In this document: positions 42,230 through 53,598 of the stretch, in pieces
Numbering within the stretch: position 1 is the first letter of the stretch
How the letters are laid out: every line of letters begins with the position of its first letter
From: Ensifer sp. IC3342
GTDB lineage: Bacteria; Pseudomonadota; Alphaproteobacteria; Rhizobiales; Rhizobiaceae
Length of the DNA: 64,000 nt
Reading direction: 5' to 3'
Assembly: GCF_020193655.1 (NCBI RefSeq)
Contig: NZ_JADYVE010000004.1
Coordinates: 434,001-498,000 of the forward strand
The notes under the pieces: model-generated
Seen by the model: the letters and a program-made list of their open reading frames with translations, nothing else
Database searches by the model: none
What the model was told of the DNA's origin: nothing
Translations under genes and position numbers: made by a program

Positions 42230-44488
42230 ATGCGCTCTGTTACTTCGTTCAACGATTCATGGGTTTTCTCCGAGGGCTTCGCCGCCGCCGATGCCGGCAC
42301 GCTCAAGGCCGGAGAGGCCGTCAGCCTGCCGCACAATGCGGTCGAGCTCCCTTTCAACTATTTCGACGAGACCTCCTATCAGCGCGCCTTCACCTATCAG
42401 AAGGTGCTGCCCTGGCGCCCGGAGTTCGCGGGCCGCGAAGTCTCGCTTGTCTTCGATGCCGCAATGGCGGATGCCGTCGTGTATCTCAACGGCGAGGAGA
42501 TCATCGCCCACAAGGACGGCTACACGCCGTTCGAGGCGCGGCTGACCGGCAAGCTCAAGCAGGGCGACAATCTGATCACGGTCAAGATTGACGGCAGCGA
42601 GAATCCGGAGATCCCGCCCTTTGGCGGCCGGATCGACTATCTCACCTATGCCGGTATCTATCGCGACGTCTGGCTGAAGATCACCGACGCGGTCTCGATC
42701 GCCAATATTAAGATCGAAACCCGCGACGTACTAAGCGACGCGAAGGTGGTCTCCGTCCGCTGCGATCTCGCCAATCCGCAGCGCCTCAGCTTTTCGGGAA
42801 CGGTGACGGCGCTCTTGAGGGACGCGGAAGGCGAACTCCTGGCTGAGGCGGTCGGCGAGACCCGCAGCGAAAGCATCACGCTCGAAATGAGCGGCCTCGC
42901 GGGCCTCTCGCTTTGGAATATCGACGATCCGGTACTTTATCAGATCGAAGTGCAGCTCAGGACCGATCACGGCCGCGATCTCCTCTCTTCTCATTTCGGC
43001 TTCCGCACGGCGGAGTTCACGACGGAAGGCTTCCGGCTGAATGGCCGGCCGCTCAAGATCCGCGGCCTCAACCGCCACCAGTCCTTCCCCTATGTCGGCT
43101 ATGCCATGGGCCGCAGCGCCCAGGAGCGCGACGCGGAAATCCTGAAACACACGCTCCACTGCAACTTCGTCCGCACCTCCCACTACCCGCAGTCGAAGTG
43201 GTTCCTCGATCATTGCGACCGCATCGGCCTGCTCGTCTTCGAGGAAATCCCCGGCTGGCAGCACATCGGCGGCGAGGCGTGGAAAGAGGAGTCGATCCTG
43301 AACGTCCGCCGGATGATCGAGCGCGATTGGAACCACCCGTCGATCGTCATCTGGGGTGTACGCATCAACGAGTCGCAGGATTCGCACGACTTCTACGTCG
43401 AGACCAACGGGCTGGCACACGAGCTCGACCCGACACGACAGACCGGCGGCGTGCGCTACATCACCGACAGCGAATTTTTGGAAGACGTCTATACGATGAA
43501 CGACTTCATCCTCGGCAACGAGGAACTGCCGGGGATGAACCGGCCACGCACGGCGCTCCGGCCGCAACAGGAGTGCACCGGGCTCGATCGCAAGGTGCCC
43601 TATCTCATCACCGAGTTCGGCGGCCACATGTATCCGACGAAAATCTACGATCAGGAGCAGCGCCAGGCCGAGCATGTCCGCCGGCACCTCGAAGTGTTGA
43701 ACGCCGCCCACGGCGACCCGAGCATTTCCGGCGCGATCGGCTGGTGCATGTTCGACTACAACACGCACAAGGATTTCGGCTCCGGCGACCGCATCTGCTA
43801 TCACGGCGTCCTGGACATGTTCCGCGAGCCGAAATTCGCGGCCTACGTCTATGCCAGCCAGTGCGATCCGTCAGAGGAAGTGGTGATGAAGCCGGTCACC
43901 TTCTGGGCGCGCGGCGAGCGCAACATCGGCGGCGTGCTGCCCTTGATCGTGCTCACCAATTGCGACGAGATCGAATTGAGATACGGCTCACTCACCAAAC
44001 GCGTCGGGCCCGACCGCCAGAACTTCCCCCACCTGCCGCACGCCCCGGTTATCATCGACCACCGCCACTTCACCAAGGACGAGCTCGGTGTCTGGGGAAT
44101 GAAATGGGAGGATGCAGCGTTTACCGGTTTCATCGCCGGCAAGCCCGTCGTCACTCTGCACATGGTCGCCGATCCCGTTCCGACGACCTTGGAGGTCGAA
44201 GCCGATAGCAGCACGCTCCGTGCCGAAGGCCGCGACAGCGTGCGGGTGATCGTCCGCGCGCTGGATCAGGTCGGCAACATCTTGCCCTTCCTGAACGACG
44301 CCGTTGACATCGCGGTTCAAGGACCAGCGCGGCTCATTGGCCCGAGCCGTATAGTCTTCCAGGGAGGGTCGACCGGCTTCTGGCTGGAATCGGCGGGGGA
44401 CACGGATGACGTTGTCGTCACCGTCACTTCGTCGCGGCTCGGCTCGGTGAAGGTGGAGCTCTCCGTCGAGGGAGCAGCGAGCGCATGA
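42230..44488 (+). CDS. lacZ: Beta-galactosidase (GH2)
   Basis: A 752-residue GH2 enzyme hydrolysing lactose in the cytosol. Domain order is the sugar-binding jelly roll, an immunoglobulin-like domain, then the TIM barrel. The acid/base Glu is in [11 protein letters not shown] and the nucleophile Glu in [10 protein letters not shown]. The barrel entry reads [16 protein letters not shown]. It is shorter than E. coli LacZ (~1020) and fits the rhizobial type. Three in-frame ATGs at 42224, 42227 and 42230 are possible; the third gives the best spacing (6 nt) from AGGA. Stop overlaps lacK by 4 bp. Confidence 0.9.
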   Translation: MRSVTSFNDSWVFSEGFAAADAGTLKAGEAVSLPHNAVELPFNYFDETSYQRAFTYQKVLPWRPEFAGREVSLVFDAAMADAVVYLNGEEIIAHKDGYTPFEARLTGKLKQGDNLITVKIDGSENPEIPPFGGRIDYLTYAGIYRDVWLKITDAVSIANIKIETRDVLSDAKVVSVRCDLANPQRLSFSGTVTALLRDAEGELLAEAVGETRSESITLEMSGLAGLSLWNIDDPVLYQIEVQLRTDHGRDLLSSHFGFRTAEFTTEGFRLNGRPLKIRGLNRHQSFPYVGYAMGRSAQERDAEILKHTLHCNFVRTSHYPQSKWFLDHCDRIGLLVFEEIPGWQHIGGEAWKEESILNVRRMIERDWNHPSIVIWGVRINESQDSHDFYVETNGLAHELDPTRQTGGVRYITDSEFLEDVYTMNDFILGNEELPGMNRPRTALRPQQECTGLDRKVPYLITEFGGHMYPTKIYDQEQRQAEHVRRHLEVLNAAHGDPSISGAIGWCMFDYNTHKDFGSGDRICYHGVLDMFREPKFAAYVYASQCDPSEEVVMKPVTFWARGERNIGGVLPLIVLTNCDEIELRYGSLTKRVGPDRQNFPHLPHAPVIIDHRHFTKDELGVWGMKWEDAAFTGFIAGKPVVTLHMVADPVPTTLEVEADSSTLRAEGRDSVRVIVRALDQVGNILPFLNDAVDIAVQGPARLIGPSRIVFQGGSTGFWLESAGDTDDVVVTVTSSRLGSVKVELSVEGAASA

Positions 44489-45561
44489 GCGACCTGCAAC
44501 TGAGCGACATCTGCAAGTCCTATGGCAGTCTGGAGGTCATCAAGGGCGTCGATCTCGACATAAAATCCGGCGAGTTTGTCGTCTTCGTCGGACCGTCCGG
44601 CTGCGGCAAGTCGACCCTTCTGCGGATGATCGCCGGTCTCGAGGAGATCACCTCCGGCGATCTCACGATTGACGGCGAGCGGATGAACGACGTCGACCCG
44701 TCGAAGCGCGGCATTGCCATGGTGTTCCAGTCCTATGCGCTCTATCCGCATATGACCGTGCGCGAGAACATGGGCTTTGCGCTGCGCTTCGCCGGCGTCG
44801 CTAAGGCCGAGATCGAACGCCGCGTCGGCGAGGCCGCGAAGATCCTCGAACTGGACCCGTTGCTCGACCGGAAGCCGAAGCAGCTCTCCGGTGGCCAGCG
44901 CCAGCGCGTGGCGATCGGGCGTGCGATCGTCCGGCATCCGAAGATTTTCCTTTTCGACGAACCGCTTTCCAATCTCGATGCGGAGCTGCGCGTGCACATG
45001 CGCATCGAGATCGCACGTCTCCACAAGACGCTCGCCGCCACCATCGTCTACGTCACCCACGATCAGGTCGAGGCGATGACGCTTGCCGACAAGATCGTCG
45101 TTATGCGCGGCGGCGTTGTCGAGCAGGTCGGCTCACCACTCGAACTTTACGACGATCCCGCCAATCTCTTCGTTGCCGGCTTCATCGGTTCGCCGAAGAT
45201 GAATTTCCTCAAGGGTGCGATCGAGCCCGGCGATGGCGGGCAGCTCTGTGTGCGCCTGCCGGACTACGGAGGCGCAAAGATCCCGGTGCAGCTGAAGGAG
45301 GCGGCGCCGGGAACCCCGGTAACCATCGGCATCCGCCCGGAGCACTTCAACGAGACCGGGCCGGCGGCCCTCGATCTGACAATCGACATGCTCGAACATC
45401 TCGGCGGCGAGACCTTTGCCTATGCCCGCCACGGCAAGGGCGATCTCGTCGTTATCGAAACGAAAAACGGCCGCGGGCTGAAGTCCGGCGACTGCATCGC
45501 CGCCCGTTTCGACCCGGACTCAGCCCTGGTCTTCGACGTCAATGGCAGGCGCCTGCGGTAG
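44485..45561 (+). CDS. lacK: Lactose ABC transporter ATP-binding protein (UgpC/MalK-type)
   Basis: A 358-residue ATPase with Walker [10 protein letters not shown], signature LSGGQRQR, Walker [13 protein letters not shown] and switch histidine VTHDQVEAM. The C-terminal ~120 residues form the regulatory OB-type domain of CUT1 ATPases. Translationally coupled to lacZ. Last gene of the lac operon. It converges with a broken gabD gene. Confidence 0.92.
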   Translation: MSDLQLSDICKSYGSLEVIKGVDLDIKSGEFVVFVGPSGCGKSTLLRMIAGLEEITSGDLTIDGERMNDVDPSKRGIAMVFQSYALYPHMTVRENMGFALRFAGVAKAEIERRVGEAAKILELDPLLDRKPKQLSGGQRQRVAIGRAIVRHPKIFLFDEPLSNLDAELRVHMRIEIARLHKTLAATIVYVTHDQVEAMTLADKIVVMRGGVVEQVGSPLELYDDPANLFVAGFIGSPKMNFLKGAIEPGDGGQLCVRLPDYGGAKIPVQLKEAAPGTPVTIGIRPEHFNETGPAALDLTIDMLEHLGGETFAYARHGKGDLVVIETKNGRGLKSGDCIAARFDPDSALVFDVNGRRLR

Positions 45562-45640
45562 TGCGATTTTCAAGGAGGGGCGCGCCGACACCACTTGAAA
45601 TCCGCCAGGCGACAGTGTCGCTGGCGCCAGCGGCTGTTCG

Positions 45641-47095
45641 TCACGCAAGACCGCCGATACAAACATATTTTGTGTCGAGATAGTCTTCGATACCCTGATG
45701 CCCGCCTTCGCGACCGAGGCCGGACTCCTTGACGCCACCAAAGGGAGCCTCCGGCGTGGTGATGAGCCCCTCATTGACGCCCACCATGCCGTATTTCAGG
45801 CGTTCCGAAACCCGGAACGCGCGAGCGAGGTCGCTCGTGTAGAAATAGCAGGCGAGCCCGTATTCGGTATCGTTGGCGAGCTTGACGGCCTCTTCCTCCT
45901 TCTCGAAGCGGAAGACGGGGGCGACGGGGGCGAAGATCTCCTCCTCCATGAAGCGCATATCGGTCGTGGCTTCCGAGATGACGGTCGGCCGGAAGAAAGT
46001 GCCGCCGAGCTCGTGGCGCGCACCGCCGGCGACGATCTTTCCGCCCTTCAAGGTGGCGTCCTCGATCAATTCCTCGACCTTCTCGACGGCCTTTTCGTCG
46101 ATCAGCGGGCCCTGCTGTACGCCTTCCTCGAGCCCGGATCCCACCTTCAGCTTGTCGCAGGCCTCAGCGAGCTTTTCCACGAAGCGGTCATAGACGCCGC
46201 TTTGCACGAAGAAGCGGTTGGTGCACACGCAGGTCTGCCCGGAGTTGCGATATTTCGCGATCATCGCGCCCTCGACGGCGCGGTCCAGGTCGGCGTCGTC
46301 GAAAACGAGGAAGGGCGCGTTGCCGCCGAGTTCCATCGAAACCCTCTTCACGGTAGACGCCGCCTTTGTGAGGAGGAGCTTGCCGACCTCGGTCGAGCCG
46401 GTGAAGGTGATCTTCTTCACCGCCGGATTCTCACAAAGCTCGTCGCCGATCTCCGACGCCGAGCCGGTGACGACATTGACGACGCCGGGCGGGATTCCGG
46501 CCTCCTCGCAAAGAACGCCCCAGGCAAGGCCCGAATAGGGCGTCTGGGAGGCGGGCTTGACCACGGAGGTGCAGCCGGCGGCGATTGCCGGGCCAATCTT
46601 GCGCGCCAGCATGGACGACGGGAAGTTCCACGGGGTGATTGCCGCGATCACACCCACCGGCTCCTTCGTCACGAGAATACGGCGGTCGGCCCAGGGGCTC
46701 GGCACCGTGTCGCCATAGGAGCGCCGCGCCTCTTCGGCAAACCAGAGAACGTAGGCAGCCGAAGCACCAATCTCGCCTCAGGCTTCGGCGAGTGATTTCC
46801 CCTGCTCGAGGGTGAGCAGATAGGCCAGCGCCTCCTGATTATCCATGAGTGCGTCATGCAGCTTGCGCAAGAGCTTCGAGCGCTCGAGTGCCGTCGTCTT
46901 ACTGAAGGTCTGAAAAGCCTTTTCCGCCGCTTCGATCGCGCGCCTGGTCTCCAACCTGCCGGACTTCGGCACTGTGCCGATCTTCTGTCCGGTCGCAGGA
47001 TTGGTTACGTCGATGGTCGCGCCGGAATCGGCCCGGACCCACCTGCCATCGATCAGGTTGGCCTCACGCATGCAATGGCTGGTCTGCTGAAGCAT
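45641..47095 (-). pseudogene. gabD: Succinate-semialdehyde dehydrogenase-type gene broken by an in-frame TGA
   Basis: The frame from ATG 47095 (GAGGAG 7 nt upstream) to the stop at 45641 is 485 codons, the normal length for NAD(P)-dependent succinate-semialdehyde dehydrogenase. It is interrupted only by TGA at 46780-46778 (codon 106). The surrounding sequence reads GKSLAEA[17 protein letters not shown]; homologues have Arg here (LAEARGEI), so a single CGA to TGA change explains it. Downstream catalytic parts are intact (Glu in MELGGNAPF, Cys in NSGQTCVC). The enzyme would oxidise succinate semialdehyde from 4-aminobutyrate. A restart at an internal codon would lack the N-terminal NAD-binding segment. 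It lies behind a decayed transporter gene. Confidence 0.88.
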
Positions 47096-47129
47096 CGCTG
47101 TCTCCTCAATCGTTTCTTGGATTATCGTG

Positions 47130-47604
47130 GACCCTGCTATGCCCCACCGGCGCACCGTCTTCTCCTCGATCTTGGGGAAGACGGGGTTCTCAATGGCCAG
47201 ACCGATGATGATGACCGTCAGCAGTCCCGCGAAGACATCGGGAATGTCGAGCAGGTTCTTGCGCTCGTAGATGAACCAGCCAAGCCCTCCCCTGCCAGAG
47301 CTGACGCCGAACACGAGTTCGGCCGCGATCAGCGTTCGGCACGCAAAGGCCCACCCGATTTTCGGCCCGGTCAGAATACTCGGCAGCGCGGCCGGAATCA
47401 GAATCTTCCAGACAAGCCGGGCCGGAGAGGCAGTTCTGCCCCACCATGCGGAGCGTGTTCGATACGGCGCGAAACCCGGAATGCGTGTTAAGCACCACGG
47501 TCCAGAGAACCGAATGGGCGAGGACGAAGATGACGCTGCCTGACCCCAGTCCAAACCAGGTCATCGCGAGCGGCAGCAAGGCAATTGCCGGCAAGGGATT
47601 GCCC
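47130..47604 (-). pseudogene. Remnant of an ABC transporter permease (TauC/SsuC-type)
   Basis: Permease-like sequence in two frames. The first reads NPLPAIALLPLAMTWFGLG to RAVSNTLRMVGQN, the second LVWKILIPAALPSILTGPKI to ENPVFPKIEEKTVRRW. They are joined by a 1-nt frameshift near 47418-47430. The N-terminal part of the permease is missing. The second frame has lost its stop and runs on into the gabD remnant. The type resembles nitrate/sulfonate/taurine-class permeases. Originally it probably formed a transport unit with the binding protein whose signal peptide remains just upstream. Confidence 0.78.
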
Positions 47605-47671
47605 GCGCGGGGCTAACCAGACCCGCGCCGCACAAGGCTGCTGCGCCAGCCAGAAAATCACGTCGATGCAT
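47605..47671 (-). pseudogene. Tat signal peptide remnant of a deleted binding-protein gene
   Basis: ATG at 47671 with a strong GGGAGGAG upstream opens a typical twin-arginine signal sequence, MHRRDFLAGAAALCGAG then LVSPARA. After ~24 codons homology ends and the sequence joins, in another frame, the middle of a permease gene. The rest of the binding protein and the 5' part of the permease gene appear deleted. The start site, SD and signal peptide thus survive without their protein. Confidence 0.7.
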
Positions 47672-47753
47672 GTTTTCTCTCCTCCCAGTGACCGCCGGCC
47701 GACAGAGTCCCTCCCTCGCAGCCCGGCGGCAGAATTCAGCATCGATAGTCTTC

Positions 47754-47764
47754 TATAAGTTATA
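47754..47764. promoter_or_regulatory. Putative operator of the decayed transporter operon
   Basis: TATAAGTTATA is an 11-bp palindrome extended by a further TAAGTTA half-site, ~85 bp upstream of the Tat-signal start on the minus strand. It is strongly AT-rich in a GC-rich context. The pattern resembles GntR-family operators, but no regulator gene is adjacent. Confidence 0.35.
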
Positions 47765-47953
47765 AGTTAGAGGAGTCAACAGGAATATGAACGTTCTACT
47801 CGGTGACACGGTCGCTCAAATGCAGCACCGGCCGTGTCTGCTTCCAGTCAAGCGCACCGTGGAAGCTGTGAGGGGGAACAAATGCGTAGCTGGCGAATTA
47901 ACGGATGTCGTTCGCGCCCACGAATGACATCAGGAGACCAACCTGAGAAATGA

Positions 47954-47981
47954 AGTGCCCGCGTTTCTCCGCGCGGGCACT
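47954..47981 (-). terminator. Strong hairpin after glgB, likely terminator
   Basis: A perfect 10-bp GC-rich stem, AGTGCCCGCG (47954-47963) with CGCGGGCACT (47972-47981), and an 8-nt loop, 86 bp past the glgB stop. The T-rich stretch after it on the minus strand (TTCATTTCTC) is weak, so termination efficiency is uncertain. Confidence 0.5.
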
Positions 47982-48067
47982 CGCACATCACCGTCTCGAA
48001 GGAGGCGCTCGAGAGACTGCCTTTGCGTTAGGGAAGCGCCCGCTGTGTCGGCAAGAGGGAATGAGCC

Positions 48068-50275
48068 CTACCGCTTCCACCGCAGGAAGACCGTCGCGAG
48101 CGGCGGCAGCGTGAGAAGGATCGAGAAGTCCTTGCCATGCGCCGGCCGGCGTTCCGTCCAGGCGTCGGGCTGACCGAGATCGGATCCTCCATAGATCGCC
48201 GCGTCGGTGTTGAGGACGACCTCGAAGCGTCCTTCGATCGGCACGCCAACGCGATAGCTGTGCCGCGGCACCGGGGTAAAATTGGACATAATCAGGAAAT
48301 GCGAGGAGCGGTCTTGCGCACTGCGATGCATTCCGTAGACGGAGTTTTCGGCATCGTCGACCACCGCCCATTCGAAGCCAGCCGGATCAAGGTCGCCGAA
48401 CTGCAGCGCAGGTTCTTTCACATAGAGCCCGTTGAGATCGCGGATCAACTGCTGAATGCCCGCATGGCCGGGCCGGTCAAGCAGATCCCAGTGCACAGAG
48501 CCGTCATGGCTCCATTCGCCTTCCTGGGCAAGCTCGCCGCCCATGAACAGCAGTTTCTTGCCCGGATGACCCCACATGAAACCGTAGTAGGCGCGCAGGT
48601 TCTCAAGCCTCTGCCACTGGTCGCCGGGCATCTTGCCGAGCAGGGAACCTTTGCCATGCACCACCTCGTCATGGGAGAGCGGCAGCATGAACCGTTCGGA
48701 ATAGGCGTAGATCATGCCGAAGGTCATCGCCCCGTGGTGGTATTTGCGGTGGACCGGATCCTCCTGCATGTAGTGCAGCGTGTCATGCATCCAACCCATG
48801 TTCCACTTGAAATCAAAGCCGAGGCCTCCCTCCTCGGGCGGCTTGGTAACGTCCGGCCAGGCGGTCGACTCTTCCGCGGCGGTAAAGGCATGCGGGCAGC
48901 GCTGATGGATGATGCTGTTCAAGTGCTTGAAGAACTCCACTGCTTCAAGGTTCTCGCGACCACCGTATTGATTTGGTATCCATTGGCCCTCCTCGCGGCT
49001 GTAGTCCCGGTAAAGCATCGAGGCGACCGCATCTACACGCAACGCATCCACGTGATAATGCTCCAGCCATTCAAGTGCGCTGGCAATCAGGAAGCCTTTC
49101 ACCTCGTTGCGGCCAAGATTGTAAATCAGCGTGTTCCAGTCGCGGTGGAAGCCCTCACGCGGGTCCTCATGCTCGTAGAGCGCGGTGCCGTCGAAACGGG
49201 CGAGCCCCCAGACATCGGTGGGGAAATGCGCCGGCACCCAGTCGAGAATGACGCCGATACCGGCGGCATGGCAGCGGTCGACGAAATAGGCAAAATCCTC
49301 CGGCATGCCGTAACGACCGGTGGGAGCGAAAAGGCCGAGCGGCTGGTAGCCCCAGGAGCCGCCGAAGGGATGTTCCATGATCGGCAGGAATTCGATGTGC
49401 GTGAAGCCGAGATCCTGCGCATAGGGGATCAGCCGCTGGCTGAGCTCTACCCAGTCGAGCGGCCGGTTTCCCTCCTCAATGATCCTCAGCCAGGACCCGG
49501 GATGCACCTCATAGACCGAGATGGGACCCGTGATCGACCGGTCAGCGCGGCGGATGCGCATCCACTCCTCGTCGCTCCAGCGGAAAGGTTTGGACGACGC
49601 GACGATCGACGCCGTCGAGGGTGCGGCTTCGCTGGCGCGGGCAACCGGATCTGCTTTCTGCGGCAGGAGATTGCCGTGAGCGTCGAGCAGCTCGAATTTG
49701 TAGCGCTCTCCATGCGTGAGGCGCGGAATGAAGATTTCCCATACGCCGGCTGATGGCCGCAGTCGCATCGGGTGTCGGCGACCATCCCAACTGTTGAAAT
49801 CGCCGACGACGGAAACCCGCCGCGCATTCGGTGCCCACACGGCAAAACGCACGCCCTGGACACCATCGACTTCCATCGGAATGGCACCAAGTGTGCGGCC
49901 GAGATCGTAATGGGTGCCCTGGGAGATCAGATGCAGATCGAGGTCGCCGAGCAGCGGGCCAAAAGAATAGGGGTCCTCCGTCTCCTGCACGGCATCGGGC
50001 CAGTGGATGCGAAGGAGGTAACTAGCCGCGCCACTGATTGCGCCGGCGAAAATTCCACCCTCATGAATCAACTCCAGCCGTGTCAACTCCCGGCTGGTCT
50101 CGGACTCAACGACGTCCACGGAGACTGCGCCGGGCAACAAGGCCCTTACGACATTGAGATCGTCATATCGATGGCGACCGAGGATGGAGAAAGGATCGCC
50201 ATGCCGGCCTTCGACGAGAGCCTGGAGGCCCTCAGCGACAGTGCCGATCATCAGGTCTGCGCGCTCATATCTCAT
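48068..50275 (-). CDS. glgB: 1,4-alpha-glucan branching enzyme
   Basis: A 735-residue GH13 enzyme introducing alpha-1,6 branches into alpha-glucan. Order: N-terminal N1 carbohydrate-binding module, CBM48 ([20 protein letters not shown]), GH13 barrel, C-terminal beta domain. The nucleophile is D415 in [10 protein letters not shown], acid/base Glu in FTAAEEST, and the third carboxylate in [10 protein letters not shown]. Length matches GlgB (~730). Start overlaps the stop of the trehalose synthase/maltokinase gene by 4 bp. Last gene of glgE-treS-glgB. Confidence 0.95.
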   Translation of the reverse strand: MRYERADLMIGTVAEGLQALVEGRHGDPFSILGRHRYDDLNVVRALLPGAVSVDVVESETSRELTRLELIHEGGIFAGAISGAASYLLRIHWPDAVQETEDPYSFGPLLGDLDLHLISQGTHYDLGRTLGAIPMEVDGVQGVRFAVWAPNARRVSVVGDFNSWDGRRHPMRLRPSAGVWEIFIPRLTHGERYKFELLDAHGNLLPQKADPVARASEAAPSTASIVASSKPFRWSDEEWMRIRRADRSITGPISVYEVHPGSWLRIIEEGNRPLDWVELSQRLIPYAQDLGFTHIEFLPIMEHPFGGSWGYQPLGLFAPTGRYGMPEDFAYFVDRCHAAGIGVILDWVPAHFPTDVWGLARFDGTALYEHEDPREGFHRDWNTLIYNLGRNEVKGFLIASALEWLEHYHVDALRVDAVASMLYRDYSREEGQWIPNQYGGRENLEAVEFFKHLNSIIHQRCPHAFTAAEESTAWPDVTKPPEEGGLGFDFKWNMGWMHDTLHYMQEDPVHRKYHHGAMTFGMIYAYSERFMLPLSHDEVVHGKGSLLGKMPGDQWQRLENLRAYYGFMWGHPGKKLLFMGGELAQEGEWSHDGSVHWDLLDRPGHAGIQQLIRDLNGLYVKEPALQFGDLDPAGFEWAVVDDAENSVYGMHRSAQDRSSHFLIMSNFTPVPRHSYRVGVPIEGRFEVVLNTDAAIYGGSDLGQPDAWTERRPAHGKDFSILLTLPPLATVFLRWKR

Positions 50276-53200
50276 GCGACGTGCTCCAGGAGTCTCGATG
50301 CCATAGCCGAGAAGCCGGCAAGTGGTAGCGGTAGCCAGTTGGGTCGATTGCGCGCTTCATAGGCGATCTCGTAGGCCGCCTTCTCCAGCAGGAACAGGTC
50401 GAGGATGCGAGCGCGCGAAACCGGACGTAAGTTGAGTCCTCGCGTTTTGCCGATTGCGCCGAAATAGCTTTCGAGGAAGGCAGGTTCCGCCATTTCGATG
50501 AAGCGCGCCACGAGCGCGGCATGTCTTCGATCGTCCACCTCGCTCACCAGTTCACGCTCGAGATCGGCGGCTGCCACAAGATAGCTGAGTGATCTCAGCA
50601 GCCCTGCGACATCTCGCAGCGGATTGGTCTTGGCGCGGCGTTCAGCGAGATCGCGGGCGGGTTCGCCCTCGAAGTCGATGATATAGGCGTCACCTTCCGC
50701 AACAAGGACCTGGCCCAGATGGAAGTCGCCGTGATTGCGGGTCATTAACGTGCCAACCGATGCCTTTGCCAGATGTCCGGCCAGCTTCAAAAGCTCCTCG
50801 CGTCGTTCGACGAGCGGTCCGATCTGCCGGGCAACCTCAGGGGCAAGGCTTTCCTCGGTCTCCTTGAGGATGGCGAGGCTTTCGTGAATTTGCTTCTTCA
50901 CGGCGTCGCCCCACCGTTCGGCATCCGCGTTGGACATGCGTGCCGGTTTGAAATCTTCATTTTCGGTCGGCTGCGCCAGAGCCACATGCAATTCGCCGAG
51001 CCGCTTGCCAATGGTCGCTGCGAAATCGACCAGCGGCCTGAAATGCTCATTCGCCATGTCGACTTCGACATTGGTCACCATCACCTCGTCGATCGCCCGG
51101 CGCAGGTTGCTGAGCATCCAGTTCCAGGCATCGCCTTGATTGCGGATCGCGCCTTGCACGACGATCAATGTGCAACGGCTGCCATCCGGCGTCGTGTGCG
51201 CGACTTCGCCGAGCAGTTGTGCGGTGTTCCCAAATCCGACGTTCGTCAGATAGCGGGTCATCTCCACCTCCGGATGGACACCCGGCAAGACGTGGCGGAT
51301 GAGCTTCACCATCGCGATCTCGCCGATGATGAGCGAACTGTTGGATTGCTCGGCCGAAAGCCAACGCACCGGCAGGTCGTCGTTCACGCTCATGCGGTCG
51401 AGTTGATCCGTCCCGAGAAATTCAAGCGTACCTGCTCGGCCGGAGATCACCGCACGTTCGCGGAGCCCGCGGAGGATGCCGCGTGCCAGGTCCTCTATGG
51501 CAAAGCCGTCGGTCAAGAATCCGACGCGGCGGCCCTGGCGCAGACGGGCAAGCGCAAGTTGTTGCGCAAGCGCCGTTGGATGCCTGTCATCCCACGACAC
51601 CGCAAGTGGCAGCAGATAGATGTCCCTGCGGCCGTCGAGTTCGGCTTCCACCTCTCCGAGCGAGAGATCACGGGCGAAAGGAAGCGGTGTGGCGACGACG
51701 AGCGAAGCATGCCTCAGCGTCTCGCCCTTGGCGCCGAACCAGCGCCGCCTGCCGAGATAAGCCGGCAGTATCTCGTTCGAGAGCGTGCCTGATAACCGTG
51801 GTTCATCGACCAGTTCCTGCAGGTCGCGACGCACCACCACCGTCACCAGGTCCTGCATCTGTTCCGGTGGTTCGGCGCGCCAGGCCGGGCCATCCGCCTC
51901 CCGGGCGAGCAGGAACCAGAAGAAGCCATAGGGGGGTAGCGTGAGCAAATAGGTGAGCTGACCGATCGGCGGGAATGGCGACATGCCAGTCAACTCGATG
52001 GGTGTGCGACCGGCAAAGTTCGCAAGGTCGAGTTCGACAGCCTGAGGCAAGCGCGACAAGTTGGCGACGCAGAGGATCGTCTCGTCGTTGTATTCGCGCA
52101 GATAGGCGAGAATCTTCCTGTTGCCGGGCGACAGGAACCTCAAGGAGCCACGTCCGAATGCCGAATGCTTGCTGCGTAGCGCCAACATGCGCCGTGTCCA
52201 GTTGAGCAGCGAATGAGCATCCGCCCCCTGTGCTTCGACATTGACTGCCTCATAGCCGTAAAGCGGGTCCATGATGGGCGGAAGCACAAGCCGCGCCGGA
52301 TTCGCCTTGGAAAAACCGCCATTGCGGTCCGGTGACCACTGCATGGGCGTGCGCACACCGTCGCGGTCGCCGAGATAGATATTGTCGCCCATGCCGATCT
52401 CGTCGCCGTAATAGATCACAGGCGTGCCGGGCATGGAAAACAGCAGTGCGTTCATCAACTCGACGCGACGGCGATCCCGCTCCATGAGTGGCGAAAGTCG
52501 GCGCCGGATTCCGAGATTGATGCGGGCTCGACGGTCGGTGGCATAGATGTTCCAGAGATAATCGCGTTCTTCGTCTGTCACCATCTCCAGCGTCAGCTCG
52601 TCATGGTTCCTCAAGAAGATCGCCCACTGGCACGTCTCCGGGATTTCCGGCGTCTGCCGCATGATATCGGTGATCGGGAAGCGGTCTTCCTTGGCTATTG
52701 CCATGTACATGCGCGGCATGAGCGGGAAGTGGAAGGCCATATGGCATTCGTCGCCATTGCCGAAATAGTCGTGCGTATCCTCCGGCCATTGATTGGCCTC
52801 GGCAAGCAGCATCTTACCTGGATGGCTGGAATCAAGGGCTGCGCGGATCTTCTTCAGGATCGCATGCGTCTCGGGCAGATTCTCATTGATCGTGCCTTCT
52901 CGTTCCACCAGATATGGTATCGCGTCGAGCCGGAAACCGTCGATGCCAGTCTCCAGCCAGAAACGCATCACACCCAAAAGCTCCTCCACAACCAATGGGT
53001 TGTCGAAATTGAGGTCAGGCTGGTGGGAATAGAACCGGTGCCAATAGTAAGCGTCGGCGACGGGATCCCATGTCCAGTTGGACTTTTCGGTATCGAGGAA
53101 AATGATGCGGGTCTCTGGGAACTTCTGATCTGTATCCGACCAGACATAGAAGTCCCGCTCCGGCGAGCCGGCGGGCGCGTGCCGCGCCCGCTGGAACCAT

Positions 53201-53583
53201 GGATGCTGGTCGGATGTATGATTGATGACGAGCTCGATGATCACCCGGAGCCCGCGCTGATGCGCGGCTTCCACGAAGGCCTTGAACTCCTCCACTGTGC
53301 CATAGTCAGTGCTGACATTGGTGTAATCGGCGATATCGTACCCGTCGTCACGACGCGGGGATGGAAAGAAAGGTAAGAGCCAGATCGTATTGGCGCCAAG
53401 CGAGGCGATATGATCGAGCTTCTCGTGAAGGCCCTCGAAGTCCCCGATGCCGTCGTTGTTGGCATCAAAGAACGACTTGATGTGAAGTTGGTAGATGAGC
53501 GCGTCCTTATACCACAGGGGATCGGGCTCTTGCGTGTTGGTCTGATCCTGCCCCTGGTCGCGGCTAGTGATCACCATGTCCAT
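50272..53583 (-). CDS. treS: Trehalose synthase fused to maltokinase
   Basis: A 1103-residue bifunctional protein. The N-terminal ~560 residues are GH13 trehalose synthase, interconverting trehalose and maltose ([13 protein letters not shown], nucleophile D220 in GFRLDAIPY, Glu in [22 protein letters not shown]). The C-terminal ~500 residues are a Mak/Pep2 maltokinase with the aminoglycoside-kinase-like signature [11 protein letters not shown] and DFEGEP. It would make maltose-1-phosphate for GlgE. ATG at 53583 has AGGAG 7 nt upstream. It lies 15 bp after glgE and overlaps glgB by 4 bp. Confidence 0.94.
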   Translation of the reverse strand: MDMVITSRDQGQDQTNTQEPDPLWYKDALIYQLHIKSFFDANNDGIGDFEGLHEKLDHIASLGANTIWLLPFFPSPRRDDGYDIADYTNVSTDYGTVEEFKAFVEAAHQRGLRVIIELVINHTSDQHPWFQRARHAPAGSPERDFYVWSDTDQKFPETRIIFLDTEKSNWTWDPVADAYYWHRFYSHQPDLNFDNPLVVEELLGVMRFWLETGIDGFRLDAIPYLVEREGTINENLPETHAILKKIRAALDSSHPGKMLLAEANQWPEDTHDYFGNGDECHMAFHFPLMPRMYMAIAKEDRFPITDIMRQTPEIPETCQWAIFLRNHDELTLEMVTDEERDYLWNIYATDRRARINLGIRRRLSPLMERDRRRVELMNALLFSMPGTPVIYYGDEIGMGDNIYLGDRDGVRTPMQWSPDRNGGFSKANPARLVLPPIMDPLYGYEAVNVEAQGADAHSLLNWTRRMLALRSKHSAFGRGSLRFLSPGNRKILAYLREYNDETILCVANLSRLPQAVELDLANFAGRTPIELTGMSPFPPIGQLTYLLTLPPYGFFWFLLAREADGPAWRAEPPEQMQDLVTVVVRRDLQELVDEPRLSGTLSNEILPAYLGRRRWFGAKGETLRHASLVVATPLPFARDLSLGEVEAELDGRRDIYLLPLAVSWDDRHPTALAQQLALARLRQGRRVGFLTDGFAIEDLARGILRGLRERAVISGRAGTLEFLGTDQLDRMSVNDDLPVRWLSAEQSNSSLIIGEIAMVKLIRHVLPGVHPEVEMTRYLTNVGFGNTAQLLGEVAHTTPDGSRCTLIVVQGAIRNQGDAWNWMLSNLRRAIDEVMVTNVEVDMANEHFRPLVDFAATIGKRLGELHVALAQPTENEDFKPARMSNADAERWGDAVKKQIHESLAILKETEESLAPEVARQIGPLVERREELLKLAGHLAKASVGTLMTRNHGDFHLGQVLVAEGDAYIIDFEGEPARDLAERRAKTNPLRDVAGLLRSLSYLVAAADLERELVSEVDDRRHAALVARFIEMAEPAFLESYFGAIGKTRGLNLRPVSRARILDLFLLEKAAYEIAYEARNRPNWLPLPLAGFSAMASRLLEHVA

Positions 53584-53598
53584 TTTGTTTCTCCTGCC

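Noticed and set aside
45605-45624. Hairpin after lacK (CCAG-CGACA/TGTCG-CTGG) as a terminator
   Set aside because: The stem has a bulge, a 1-nt loop and no T-run on either strand. Too weak to call.
46778-46780. TGA in gabD read as selenocysteine
   Set aside because: The aligned residue in the family is Arg, not Cys, at a non-catalytic place. No selenocysteine insertion hairpin is evident just downstream.
46778-47554. A single open frame that seems to fuse a permease C-terminus to the N-terminus of the gabD-type protein
   Set aside because: gabD has its own SD and ATG at 47095, and the fusion arises only because the decayed permease lost its stop. It is not a designed fusion protein.
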